A stretch of 64,000 nucleotides of DNA from CAWCBG01 sp963793845 (GTDB lineage: Bacteria > Acidobacteriota > Terriglobia > Terriglobales > Acidobacteriaceae). The notes under the pieces are model-generated. The model saw only the letters and a program-made list of their open reading frames with translations. It did no database searches and was not told the origin of the DNA. The position numbers were made by a program, and so were the translations under genes. The DNA is taken from the NCBI GenBank assembly GCA_963793845.1, contig CAWCBG010000014.1:372001-436000 (forward strand), given 5' to 3'. Positions 1 to 8,499 of the stretch are shown here, piece after piece (position 1 is the stretch's first letter; every line of letters starts with the position of its first letter).

Positions 1-977
1 TCACCGGCTGCGCCGCGCTATCCCAGACCGTCTGGCAACTAGGGCTGTTCCGTCTGCTGGCGGGCATTGGCATCGGTGGTGAATGGGCGCTGGCCGGTAC
101 CTATGTCGCGGAAGCGTGGCCCGAAGACCGGCGCAAGATGGGCGCGGGATATCTGCAAACCGGCTACTATGCGGGCTTCTTTCTGGCCTCGGCGCTCAAC
201 TACACCGTGGGCGCGCACTATGGCTGGCGCGCCATGTTCTGGTGCGGGATGACGCCCGTCGTGGTAGCGGTCCTGATTTTGCTCCACGTGAATGAGCCGG
301 AGCGCTGGAAACAGAAAGCCACGACCAAACTGACTCTCCAGCGCTCTTCAATGGTCAGAATCTTCAGTTCGCCTTACACCGGGCGCACGGTGGTGAACAC
401 AGTGCTGCTGGCTTCGGCCATCTGCGGACTGTGGGCGGGTGCGGTCTATGCGCCGACGGCAATTATCAGCCTCGCGAAGCGCGCCGGCATGTTGCAGCCC
501 CAGGCGGTGCGGATGTCTTCCTTCGGCATGGGCTTGCTCTCGATTGGAACCATCCTCGGCTGCCTGGCGGTTCCACCACTGGCCGAGCGCTTTGGCCGCA
601 AGCGGACCCTCGCCTTCTACTTTCTCGGGATGGCGATCTGCATCCTGCTCAGCTTTGGATGGGCGTTTTACCTGCCCCACGGACTTCACCCGTTTATCGC
701 GGTACTCTTCTTCCTGGGTTTCTTTGGCGGCAACTTCGCGGTCTTCAGTCTCTGGCTGCCGGAACAGTACGGGACCACCGTGCGCGCCACCGCGTTTGCC
801 TTCACCACTTCCTTCGGACGCTTCATCGCGGCCGGCGTCAACTTCAGCATCGGCGCGCTGGTCAACCAGATGGGAACCCTTGGCAAGCCCGTCGCCGCCA
901 CGGCGATTGCCTTCGGCATCGGACTGCTGGTCATTCCTTTCGCCATGGAAACTCGGGGCAAACCTTTACCGGATTAG
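1..977 (+). CDS. MFS transporter, C-terminal part (cut by window start)
   Basis: The reading frame is open from base 3 and ends at 977, giving about 324 residues; the start and first helices lie outside the window. The visible part begins in a transmembrane segment with a GGEWALAG motif, followed by a cytoplasmic loop PEDRRK and several hydrophobic segments. A second loop has the MFS pattern LAERFGRKRT. GGEW followed by a charged loop is typical of metabolite/H+ symporters of the sugar-phosphate or aromatic-acid type, so it is probably an inner-membrane uptake carrier. The substrate cannot be read from the sequence. The protein ends with a normal short charged tail. Confidence 0.85.
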   Translation, partial: TGCAALSQTVWQLGLFRLLAGIGIGGEWALAGTYVAEAWPEDRRKMGAGYLQTGYYAGFFLASALNYTVGAHYGWRAMFWCGMTPVVVAVLILLHVNEPERWKQKATTKLTLQRSSMVRIFSSPYTGRTVVNTVLLASAICGLWAGAVYAPTAIISLAKRAGMLQPQAVRMSSFGMGLLSIGTILGCLAVPPLAERFGRKRTLAFYFLGMAICILLSFGWAFYLPHGLHPFIAVLFFLGFFGGNFAVFSLWLPEQYGTTVRATAFAFTTSFGRFIAAGVNFSIGALVNQMGTLGKPVAATAIAFGIGLLVIPFAMETRGKPLPD

Positions 978-985
978 GCTCGCGC

Positions 986-1486
986 TCACGCGAAGGGGTT
1001 TTCGTCGGCAGTTGGGCCGTAGACGACCGGAACTGGCACGTCCAGCAAGCGCAGGTAGACCGACATTTGTCCCCGATGGTGATACAGGTGATTCAGCATA
1101 TTCGTTCGCAAAGCCGCAAGACGTTGTCTGCGCAAGATTTCCTTCCCCATGAAAATCATGCGCCATGTTCCCAGAGCGGTTTGATCGCTCATATTGCCGA
1201 GTGCTTCCTCTGCAGAGCGGACATTTCTCTCGAAGGCGGCGCGAATTTCCTCGGCGCTTTCCAGCGACCGCGGCTGCACACCGCCGGGTGAAAACTCGTC
1301 GAAGTTGGCAATCTTCTCGGCCATGCCGGGAATGTTGGCGATGTGGGTGGCCAACTCGCCGAGTGACCGGGACTTCGGATGCGGCTTCCAGCTCAGCTTG
1401 TCTGCTGGAACGCGTTCGAGCACTCGTCTGATAGCCGGAACTTCCTCACGAAATTCGATCAGTATTGGTTCAACCAATAGGGCCAT
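986..1486 (-). CDS. DinB family protein
   Basis: This 166-residue protein has the DinB/YfiT four-helix-bundle pattern. An early helix reads LGELATHIANIPGM and the C-terminal helix has HHRGQMSVYLRLL; the histidines in these two helices are the usual metal ligands. I chose the ATG at 1486 because AGGAGG lies 5 bases upstream; the frame is open further, to 1549. Family members are metal-dependent proteins linked to damage response or thiol transfer, but most are uncharacterised. It converges on the upstream MFS gene with a gap of only 8 bases. Confidence 0.85.
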   Translation of the reverse strand: MALLVEPILIEFREEVPAIRRVLERVPADKLSWKPHPKSRSLGELATHIANIPGMAEKIANFDEFSPGGVQPRSLESAEEIRAAFERNVRSAEEALGNMSDQTALGTWRMIFMGKEILRRQRLAALRTNMLNHLYHHRGQMSVYLRLLDVPVPVVYGPTADENPFA

Positions 1487-1521
1487 TCCATCCTCCTGAG
1501 ATTTGAGATTAATCCGAAGAC

Positions 1522-3543
1522 TTACGGCTGCTGCATCGCAACAGACCACTCTTCCTCGCCGCGCTTCATGAGCGCCTCGCGGTCTCCCGCCAGAACATAT
1601 TTCTGCCGAATCAGCTCATCTACCGCGGCTCCATAAAGCTTCAGGTATTGCTCGCGGCTTGAGTAGCGCTCGGCAATGCTCTTCCGCGGATCGCCGCTTG
1701 TCTTGCGCTCTTCCGGCGTTCTGGGAAAGGGTATGTACGATCCCTCAAACGACACGCGCTGCTCGGGCGCGCCAATCGAGGGATCGCGAAGATTCCACCC
1801 TGTGTAGGTGGCGAGCGGTACGGTGATTTCAGGCGAACGAACTCCATCGCGCTCGTTGCCGTCCTGGTCGACCTGGGGCACGAGAACCGGAAATGGTTTG
1901 CCCGCGACCGGTGGCTGAACCGTGATCGCCTTCGGCCACTCCGGGCCGAGGTCCAGACGATACGCGAGCAATACGTCATGCGGCTCATTGACTTTAGGAA
2001 TCTTCGGGAATGCATACTTCGCCAGCGGGACCAACGTGCCATCGGCAATGCGGGCATAGCTGCTCGGCGGTGGTAGCGTATTCGAACGAATCCAGGCATC
2101 CATATTTACGATCATGGCACGCCAGAAATACCGGATGGCCAGCGGACTTTCTGGCTGCTGTCCCAACAGGTCGCCCTGGCCTCTCGCCGGCGGGAATGGA
2201 CCCGGAAAGTGCTGCTCGCCGGTGAAGTGATAGATGCGCACCTGGTCGGAGATGGGCATGTCCCGTTGCCCGTCGGCCGTGGTGTGGATCAGCGACGCGG
2301 CCCGTCCCCAATATTCGTAGGATGTGTTCGAGAAGAAGATTTTCGGCACCGTCTTATCGGCACGCGCCCGGTCCAGCAAACCTCCGCTGGCCTGCGTCAG
2401 CGGATCGGTTTCCGGCTCATCCGTGAAGGGGAAGATATCTGTGGGAAAGAGCAGCGACGAGGTCGGCTGGGAATCGCGCGAAGGCTGGCAGAACCGGTAG
2501 TTGAAGTTACCGCGTCCGGCCCCGGCGACGTGCGCCAGAACGCCATCGAGCGCCATCCGGCCGTCTTCATCGGCATTGAATCCCTGGTACAGAAAATCGC
2601 GCAGGTAGCGCCCATTCTGCGAGATTCCTTCGCCGATGACGCGGACCGCAGGAGCAATCGCGTCATGGTCGTGCTTGGTATAAGAAGCGAAGTCTCGGAC
2701 CGCTGCAAAGCCCAGGCCCGCCACCACCGGATCCTTCACAACGTAGATGTACTCGTAGATCTTTCCCGGCTGAAAATCTCCCTGCAGGTGAATGTAGCGA
2801 GTACTCGACTCCAGTTCGCCACTCACGAGGTGCGCGAACGACCATTGTGAGCGGGGAATCACTTTGCGGGGCGACATCGGCGCGTCGCGAACCGTGAGCA
2901 CATTGCGTGGGTCGTCGGGAGCGGCGACCGGATATTCCGTGCCGCCGATGTGGCCCAGGATGAGGTGTCCAAGCGAAAGATCTGGCATGGCCTTCGCCAG
3001 CATTACGTCGCCGCGCAGCAGACCGGTGATCGTCTTACCGTGCTCCTCGGCCACGGGAGCGGACATGTGCAGGGCATCGTCGCCCGCCGCGTCCCACTGC
3101 CAGCCCAGCGATGCGACGGTATAGCCATTGCGCAGGAACCAGCCGTCGCCTGCATCGTTGCTCAGGTCCTGATTGCCACCGTCGACCAGCGAGAGAATGC
3201 GCGAGCGTCCGCGGTTCGGAACTTCCAGCAGCATGGTGCCGTTTCCATGCGATGCATCCTTAGGACGCACCAACTCGAAATCGGACCAGAACTCCACCTC
3301 CCCATGCTTCAGGGTGACGGCGTTCGCAAGATCGACGATGCCGCGGTTGTGCTGGTTGGCGACCGCCACGGAGAAATAGACGCGCCCCAGGATGCGTTCA
3401 TAGGCTCCCGCCTTCCCGAACGCCTGCCCGCCCAGAACGTCCTTTCTCGAGGTGATGTCCACGCGAACGACACGAGCCTCGAGCATCGAGACAAAAGCGA
3501 GCAGGATGAACGGCAGGGACAAATACCGGCGAAGAAGTTGCAT
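1522..3543 (-). CDS. Secreted alpha/beta-hydrolase-domain protein
   Basis: A 673-residue protein with an N-terminal signal peptide (hydrophobic residues about 8-22, cleavage after LEA). The rest resembles the large alpha/beta hydrolase domain family PF20091, common in soil bacteria. The early AFGKAGAYERILGRVYF segment is characteristic. A GISQNG segment near the middle fits a GxSxxG nucleophile elbow, and YHFTGEQHFPG carries a possible catalytic histidine. The substrate is unknown. It lies 35 bases upstream of the dinB-like gene on the same strand, so the two may be co-transcribed. Confidence 0.75.
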   Translation of the reverse strand: MQLLRRYLSLPFILLAFVSMLEARVVRVDITSRKDVLGGQAFGKAGAYERILGRVYFSVAVANQHNRGIVDLANAVTLKHGEVEFWSDFELVRPKDASHGNGTMLLEVPNRGRSRILSLVDGGNQDLSNDAGDGWFLRNGYTVASLGWQWDAAGDDALHMSAPVAEEHGKTITGLLRGDVMLAKAMPDLSLGHLILGHIGGTEYPVAAPDDPRNVLTVRDAPMSPRKVIPRSQWSFAHLVSGELESSTRYIHLQGDFQPGKIYEYIYVVKDPVVAGLGFAAVRDFASYTKHDHDAIAPAVRVIGEGISQNGRYLRDFLYQGFNADEDGRMALDGVLAHVAGAGRGNFNYRFCQPSRDSQPTSSLLFPTDIFPFTDEPETDPLTQASGGLLDRARADKTVPKIFFSNTSYEYWGRAASLIHTTADGQRDMPISDQVRIYHFTGEQHFPGPFPPARGQGDLLGQQPESPLAIRYFWRAMIVNMDAWIRSNTLPPPSSYARIADGTLVPLAKYAFPKIPKVNEPHDVLLAYRLDLGPEWPKAITVQPPVAGKPFPVLVPQVDQDGNERDGVRSPEITVPLATYTGWNLRDPSIGAPEQRVSFEGSYIPFPRTPEERKTSGDPRKSIAERYSSREQYLKLYGAAVDELIRQKYVLAGDREALMKRGEEEWSVAMQQP

Positions 3544-3597
3544 GCGCGGCAGTGTACCATCGCGCCTGTCTCGGCTAGTGCCTGGGCAGGTCGTTGC

Positions 3598-3954
3598 TCA
3601 GCTCATCCTGATGTTGTTTTCACCCATGTACGTCAGTACCGATAAGAGGTGCGTGACCCCAAGAAGGTGGCGAATCTGTTTGCCAAGGTTGGTGAGCTCC
3701 AGCACGCACCCTGCCGATTTGGCGGAAACATACAGGCGAACGATTGTCCCCAGCCCCATGCTGTCCATATGACTGAGATCGGTCAGGTCCAGCACAATTC
3801 GCTTGCAGTCGGGAATCAGCTGCTTGACCTGCGTATAAAGAACATCGCTCACGCCGTAGACCAGCTTGCCGCGACACCGCACCACCGCGGTGTTTCCGTT
3901 ACGGACAATCTCAAAGCTCAGCCGGGTAGCGGCCGCTTTGTCAGGCATCAGCAT
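3598..3954 (-). CDS. STAS-domain protein (anti-sigma factor antagonist type)
   Basis: A 118-residue single-domain protein. The sequence VRCRGKLVYG, then KRIVLDLTDLSHMDSMGLG, matches the STAS fold of SpoIIAA/RsbV. The serine in HMDSMGLG occupies the position phosphorylated by partner-switching anti-sigma kinases. No kinase or phosphatase gene is adjacent. A response-regulator/PP2C phosphatase at about 41-42 kb could act in such a pathway, but nothing in the sequence links the two. Confidence 0.85.
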   Translation of the reverse strand: MLMPDKAAATRLSFEIVRNGNTAVVRCRGKLVYGVSDVLYTQVKQLIPDCKRIVLDLTDLSHMDSMGLGTIVRLYVSAKSAGCVLELTNLGKQIRHLLGVTHLLSVLTYMGENNIRMS

Positions 3955-4045
3955 TCACCTTGTCGAATGATTGGAAGTTGCGATCCGAGATTGTCACATA
4001 TCCCGGCAGACAATGAAACACCGCATTCGGATAGGTCATTAAGCC

Positions 4046-4708
4046 CTATGCCGGGCGAATGTTCTGGTTGACCCGGAAGAAGTTGTTGGGGTCGTACTTC
4101 TTCTTCACGGCAGCGAGCCGGCTGTAGTTGTCACGGAACGCCGCCTGAATGCGGTCCTGCCCCTCGTCCATCATGAAATTCACATACGCGCCGCCCGCCG
4201 AAAAAGGATGGAGCGCGTCCCAGTATTCCTTGCACCAGGCTGTAATCTTCTCCGCATTGGCCGGATCGGGATCGACGCCGACGATAACTTCAGCGAACAG
4301 TGCCTCGCGAAAACTGTAGGCGGTATCGGTCTTGCCCACGCGCTGGGCTGCCCCGTTGATCGGATAGAGGTGCATGGTCGAGAGCATGGTCGGCAGCTGT
4401 GACCCGTGCTCCACGTGGCGCGCAATCGCTTCGTCGCTCAGTTCGGTGAAGTTGTCGGCTCGCCAGTACCATTGCAGTCCGGGCACGAAGAAACCGTCGA
4501 ATATGCTTTGCACGACCGGGAACGGGGCCGGACCAACGTGATCGAGAAGCGGTTGTCCCAGCGTGCGCATGGGCTTGGTCGCCGCCTCGGTCTCTTCCGC
4601 CGATGTGTTGCAGCACCACACGATCCCGCACACCTTCTTGAGGTGCAGGTGCTCGGGAAACATGGGACGAGAACGGATGGCATAAAGCCGAACTGCGGCC
4701 GCTACCAA
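4046..4708 (-). pseudogene. C-terminal remnant of an FAD-linked oxidase
   Basis: The 220-residue frame matches only the C-terminal half of berberine-bridge-type FAD oxidases. It contains the substrate domain GLQWYWRADNF and the terminal BBE-like segment YDPNNFFRVNQNIRPA. The FAD-binding domain, normally about 200-250 residues ahead of this point, is absent: the preceding DNA encodes the end of the SDR gene. No strong ribosome site is visible (TTG at 4708, first ATG at 4663). A deletion has probably joined the oxidase tail to the SDR gene. Confidence 0.75.
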
Positions 4709-5418
4709 CAGCCAGCGTGAGCACCACCATCCACGTGGATGATTTCTCCCGTTACATGGCCGGCCTGTGCCAGGAAGAGAACAGCGTCGACGATATCTTT
4801 TACTTCCGCAATTTTTCCCATGGGCTGCCGTGCCATAAGAGATTCGTTGGAGCCTCCCATGTGCAATGCTGTGTCCACGACGCCCGGGGCGACAGCGTTG
4901 AAGCGGATACCTTCTTTTGCATACTCGATGGCGAGACTTCGGGTAATGGTATTCAGGCCTCCCTTCGTCATCATCGAAACCGAGGCGTTTATGCCGGCGA
5001 TTGGTTGATCGGCAAGCGCCGCAGAGATGCTCACAACGTTTCCCGATTTCTGTTTCAGCATCTGTTTCACGGCGAGCTGAGTGATGTAAAGGAATCCCAG
5101 CAGGTTGGTCGAGACCAGGGCATTGAAGTCCTCGGTAGTAAAGTCCGTGAAGGGCTTGGTGCGGTAGATTCCGGCATTATTCACCAGCACATCGATGGTT
5201 CCGAAATTCTCGATCGCCGCTTCGACGGCTCTGGCAGCGGTCTCCTGCTTACCGAGATCGCCATCGACGAGAACCAGGCTGGGTGTGGCAGACAACGATT
5301 GCGTGGCATCGAGAGACGTTGCGACAACGTTATAGCCCTGCTTCAGGAAGGCCTCGACCAAACCCGCGCCAATGCCGTGCGATGCTCCCGTGATAATTGC
5401 GGTTTTCATGTCTGACAT
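4702..5418 (-). CDS. SDR-family oxidoreductase lacking the catalytic Tyr
   Basis: This 238-residue protein has the classical SDR Rossmann motif TGASHGIGAG at the N-terminus, NNAGIYRT in the middle and a C-terminal HVDGGAHAGCW. The usual YxxxK active site is replaced by SMMTKGG: the lysine is kept but serine sits at the tyrosine position. Start chosen at 5418, with AGCAGG 5 bases upstream. Its stop overlaps the oxidase remnant by a few bases, and the redoxin gene ends 12 bases upstream, so redoxin and SDR probably form an operon. Substrate unknown. Confidence 0.85.
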   Translation of the reverse strand: MSDMKTAIITGASHGIGAGLVEAFLKQGYNVVATSLDATQSLSATPSLVLVDGDLGKQETAARAVEAAIENFGTIDVLVNNAGIYRTKPFTDFTTEDFNALVSTNLLGFLYITQLAVKQMLKQKSGNVVSISAALADQPIAGINASVSMMTKGGLNTITRSLAIEYAKEGIRFNAVAPGVVDTALHMGGSNESLMARQPMGKIAEVKDIVDAVLFLAQAGHVTGEIIHVDGGAHAGCW

Positions 5419-5430
5419 ACATACCTGCTC

Positions 5431-6027
5431 TTAATCCTGTTCACCGAGAGTTTGCGCGTACGTCTTGCCGTACGGATAGAAGAGTTCCTTGCGGCCTTGC
5501 TGCCACGCAGTCTTCATCTCCGGTGTGGTGATGTCCCAGTCGGGCCGGCATTTCCTGGTAACCGCACGTAGGTCCTGGCGAAGATCTTCCTGGGTGGGCC
5601 GGCCAAAGAACCAGTAGCCGTTATAGATCTTGTAGATGACAAGACCGGGTTCCAGGACAAACACATGAGGGATCATGGGATTGTGGGCAGGATCGGTATA
5701 TTCGGCAATGTCGAGATCTTTTTGGACCATACGCCCCGCGTCGGAGAGGAAAGGCCAATGGGCACCCACCCCGGTGCGATATTCATTGGTCTCGGTGATA
5801 TTGTCGGTGCTGATCGTGACCAGCCGGCAATAGCCAACCTCGAGCTCACGATGGAGTTGAACCAGCAGTTCAGCCTGTCGGCGGTCCTTGGGACAGAAAC
5901 CGCCTCGGCTGAGCACCAGAACCATGGGATGCGGTCCCTGCAACTCGGAGAGCTTCCGGCGTTTGGCGGTGTGGTCGGAAAGCTCGTAGTCGGGGAAGAC
6001 AGCTCCGGGAACAATGTCAGCTCGCAT
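5431..6027 (-). CDS. Redoxin / AhpC-TSA-like protein
   Basis: A 198-residue thioredoxin-fold protein. It begins with PGAVFPDYELSDHTAKRRKL, a typical peroxiredoxin opening. The probable peroxidatic cysteine lies in SRGGFCPKDRRQ, and a strand LVTISTDNI follows. No clear resolving cysteine is visible, though two other cysteines occur (YCRLVT and KCRPDW). The likely role is peroxide reduction or a redox-sensing function in the cytoplasm. GGTGAGGT lies upstream of the ATG. It is followed closely by the SDR gene. Confidence 0.8.
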   Translation of the reverse strand: MRADIVPGAVFPDYELSDHTAKRRKLSELQGPHPMVLVLSRGGFCPKDRRQAELLVQLHRELEVGYCRLVTISTDNITETNEYRTGVGAHWPFLSDAGRMVQKDLDIAEYTDPAHNPMIPHVFVLEPGLVIYKIYNGYWFFGRPTQEDLRQDLRAVTRKCRPDWDITTPEMKTAWQQGRKELFYPYGKTYAQTLGEQD

Positions 6028-6105
6028 ATGAAAACCTCACCGCTGGGATGTGCAATCAGTATTTACCGCCTCAATGACAGGTAGGCGGAAGACCCATGGA
6101 TACTT

Positions 6106-6996
6106 CTAGCCGGCGCGGCGAGACGCGAGGTCTTGACGCGTAGAACCGACAAATTCTCCGACCAATGCGGCGATCTCGTCTGCCGCGGTGTCCAACGCGA
6201 AATGGCCGCCGTCAACGATGTGAACTTGCGCATTCGGCACATCCCGGCGATATGCTTCCGGCTCGGAGATGTCGAACGAGAGTTCATACTTACCCCAGAT
6301 CACCAGCAGGCGCGGCTGCCTCTCCCGCATCCACGCCTGCCACTTCGGGTAGGCATCCACATTGGTTCGATAGTCATAGAAGAGATCGCTTTGAATCTCG
6401 GCCTGGCCGGGCTGGTTGAGAAAATAAAATTCGTCCGTCCAGAGATCGGGGTCGTGGCGCTCTACATTCGGATCGTTTCCCACGTGGCGCGAGCGCGTAG
6501 TCGCCAGCGACAGGAGATTCGTGCGCAGCGCGCTTTCGTTGGCCGCGCGATCGGCCCAAAACGCTCGGCGCGTCTTCCAATTCGCCCCCAGGCCTTCGTT
6601 ATGCGCCACTGCGTCCTGGACGATGAGCGCCTCGATCCGGTCCGGATGGGCCAGGGCCATGCGAAAACCCACAGGGCCGCCATAATCCTGCATGTAAAGC
6701 GTGTAGCGTGAGAGCCCGAGCGCTTCGCTGAAATGATTCACGATTTCGGCGTAGCGATCGAAGGTATAGGCGAATGTTTTCGGGTCCGGCCAGTCGCTGT
6801 GTCCGAAGCCTGGGTAATCGGGCGCAACCAGATGATAGCGATCCGAAAGCCGGGCGAAGAGCGGCTCGAACATTCGCGACGAAGAGGGAAGTCCGTGCAG
6901 CAGGAGAAGCGTCGGCGCTTCTCTCGGGCCGGCCTCCCGGTAGAAGATGGAGAGCCCATCAATCGGTATCGTGCGATAGAAAGTCGGGTGCTGCAT
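6106..6996 (-). CDS. Alpha/beta hydrolase, haloalkane-dehalogenase-like
   Basis: A 296-residue alpha/beta hydrolase. It has the oxyanion segment LLLHGLPSSS, then APDYPGFGHS, and a nucleophile elbow LYMQDYGGPVG with aspartate rather than serine as nucleophile. The terminal histidine lies in VDGGHFALDT. An aspartate nucleophile is the mark of haloalkane dehalogenases, epoxide hydrolases and relatives, so it probably cleaves an ester, epoxide or halide bond in a small molecule. AAGGA precedes the start. It lies 78 bases upstream of the redoxin gene. Confidence 0.85.
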   Translation of the reverse strand: MQHPTFYRTIPIDGLSIFYREAGPREAPTLLLLHGLPSSSRMFEPLFARLSDRYHLVAPDYPGFGHSDWPDPKTFAYTFDRYAEIVNHFSEALGLSRYTLYMQDYGGPVGFRMALAHPDRIEALIVQDAVAHNEGLGANWKTRRAFWADRAANESALRTNLLSLATTRSRHVGNDPNVERHDPDLWTDEFYFLNQPGQAEIQSDLFYDYRTNVDAYPKWQAWMRERQPRLLVIWGKYELSFDISEPEAYRRDVPNAQVHIVDGGHFALDTAADEIAALVGEFVGSTRQDLASRRAG

Positions 6997-7183
6997 GGGG
7001 CGTTCCTTCCGTGCGCGCGGGGCGCCATCGAAATGATCCGAGCATTACAGAATTTGTCATCGCGCCGCTATCCTGCAAAAACAAGGTGCGACGCGGCAGT
7101 GTGAAAAGACGCATCTTCCTATTCCTATGGCGAGCTCGCAGACAGTTCTCCACCATGTTTCTCGCCTGGGTTGTCTGCCAATC

Positions 7184-8215
7184 TCACATCGTCAGCACGA
7201 CGCGAAACTGTGCGTTGCCACTCAGCATACGGTCGTAAGCCTCCGCCGCTCTTTCCAGCGGATAGGTCTCGATCATGGGACGCACGCCGCTAAGTTCGGC
7301 GAAGCGTAGCGTGTCCTCGGAGTCGGCTGACGTTCCCGATGCCCACCCCTGAATCGTTCGACTTCCATTGATGAGCTGTACCGGCGTGACCTCAATGGGA
7401 TCGACGCTCGCACCAACCACCATGAGCTTGCCGTTCGGCCCCAGGCCGTCGATCAGCTCGGACATCGCCTTCGAGCTCGGGGCTGTCGCTAGAATTACCT
7501 CCGCGCCGCCCAGCTTTTGTAGTGCCTCGGCCGCATTTGTCGCCTGGCTGTCGATATACACGTTCGCCCCGAGCTTCTTTGCGAGCGCTGCGTTTTCGGA
7601 GCCGCGTCCGATGGCCACGACTTTGTAACCAAACTTGTTCGCGAATTGAATTCCGAGATGACCCAGCCCGCCGAGGCCCTGCACGGCGACCAGGTCGCCG
7701 GGCAACGCGCCACTGTGCCGCAGCGCATTGTAGGTAGTAATTCCGGCGCAGAGCAGCGGTGCTGCCTCGGTGTCACTGAGAGTTTCCGGTATGGAGGCCA
7801 GCGCCTCTATGGGAGCGACCATGTATTGCTGGTATCCGCCGTCATAGCTGATGCCTGGGATTTGCAGATTCCGGCAATTGCGAAAATCTCCACGCCGGCA
7901 TTCGCGACACGTGTTGTCCCGGCCGCCATGCCAGCCAACTCCCACACGCTGCCCCTTCCTCCACGTGGACACACCGGCGCCCACTACATCGACAACGCCT
8001 GCGATTTCGTGTCCGGGGACGCGGGGATACTGGATTCCAGGCCAGGCGCCTTCTTTCGTCAGCAGGTCGCTGTGGCAAACCCCGCAGGCCTGCACCTTGA
8101 TCCGCACTTGTCCTGCGCCCGGGTTAGGAATCTCGCGCTCGACGATCTCGAAATCTGCTCCCGGCTTAGGAACCGCAGCTACTTTCATCGTCGCGACTGC
8201 GACTGTTGTTGCCAT
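7184..8215 (-). CDS. Zinc-dependent alcohol dehydrogenase
   Basis: A 343-residue MDR-superfamily enzyme. Catalytic-zinc residues are visible as ACGVCHSD and PGHEIAGVV. The structural-zinc loop is DNTCRECRRGDFRNC, where the first of the four usual cysteines appears to be Asp. The NAD(P) motif is GLGGLGHLGIQFANKFG. It is probably a cytoplasmic alcohol/aldehyde oxidoreductase. A clear AGGAGG site lies 5 bases before the ATG. It belongs to the run of redox enzymes on this strand, but a 187-base gap separates it from the hydrolase. Confidence 0.9.
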   Translation of the reverse strand: MATTVAVATMKVAAVPKPGADFEIVEREIPNPGAGQVRIKVQACGVCHSDLLTKEGAWPGIQYPRVPGHEIAGVVDVVGAGVSTWRKGQRVGVGWHGGRDNTCRECRRGDFRNCRNLQIPGISYDGGYQQYMVAPIEALASIPETLSDTEAAPLLCAGITTYNALRHSGALPGDLVAVQGLGGLGHLGIQFANKFGYKVVAIGRGSENAALAKKLGANVYIDSQATNAAEALQKLGGAEVILATAPSSKAMSELIDGLGPNGKLMVVGASVDPIEVTPVQLINGSRTIQGWASGTSADSEDTLRFAELSGVRPMIETYPLERAAEAYDRMLSGNAQFRVVLTM

Positions 8216-8499
8216 AAGTCCTCCTATGAATTCTTAGCCATGGCTGGAAAACACTCACCGCTGCCACGGCGGGAAGATGCCTCGAGTTCCCGCGAGGATT
8301 CTCAAAAAACCGCAGCCCGTAATCGGCAACCGAACCGTGTGATCGGGGTGGCGAATTTCTGAAGAGCAATTAACTGTATCGCTATGCCGGCGCCAAGGTG
8401 GGCCTATATGGCTCGTGATGCGGGTTTCGCAGACCATCTGCGAAAGAGGACGACCAATCGTAAAATGAAAAAGAAGCGACCGTTCGAAAGGAAATCACA

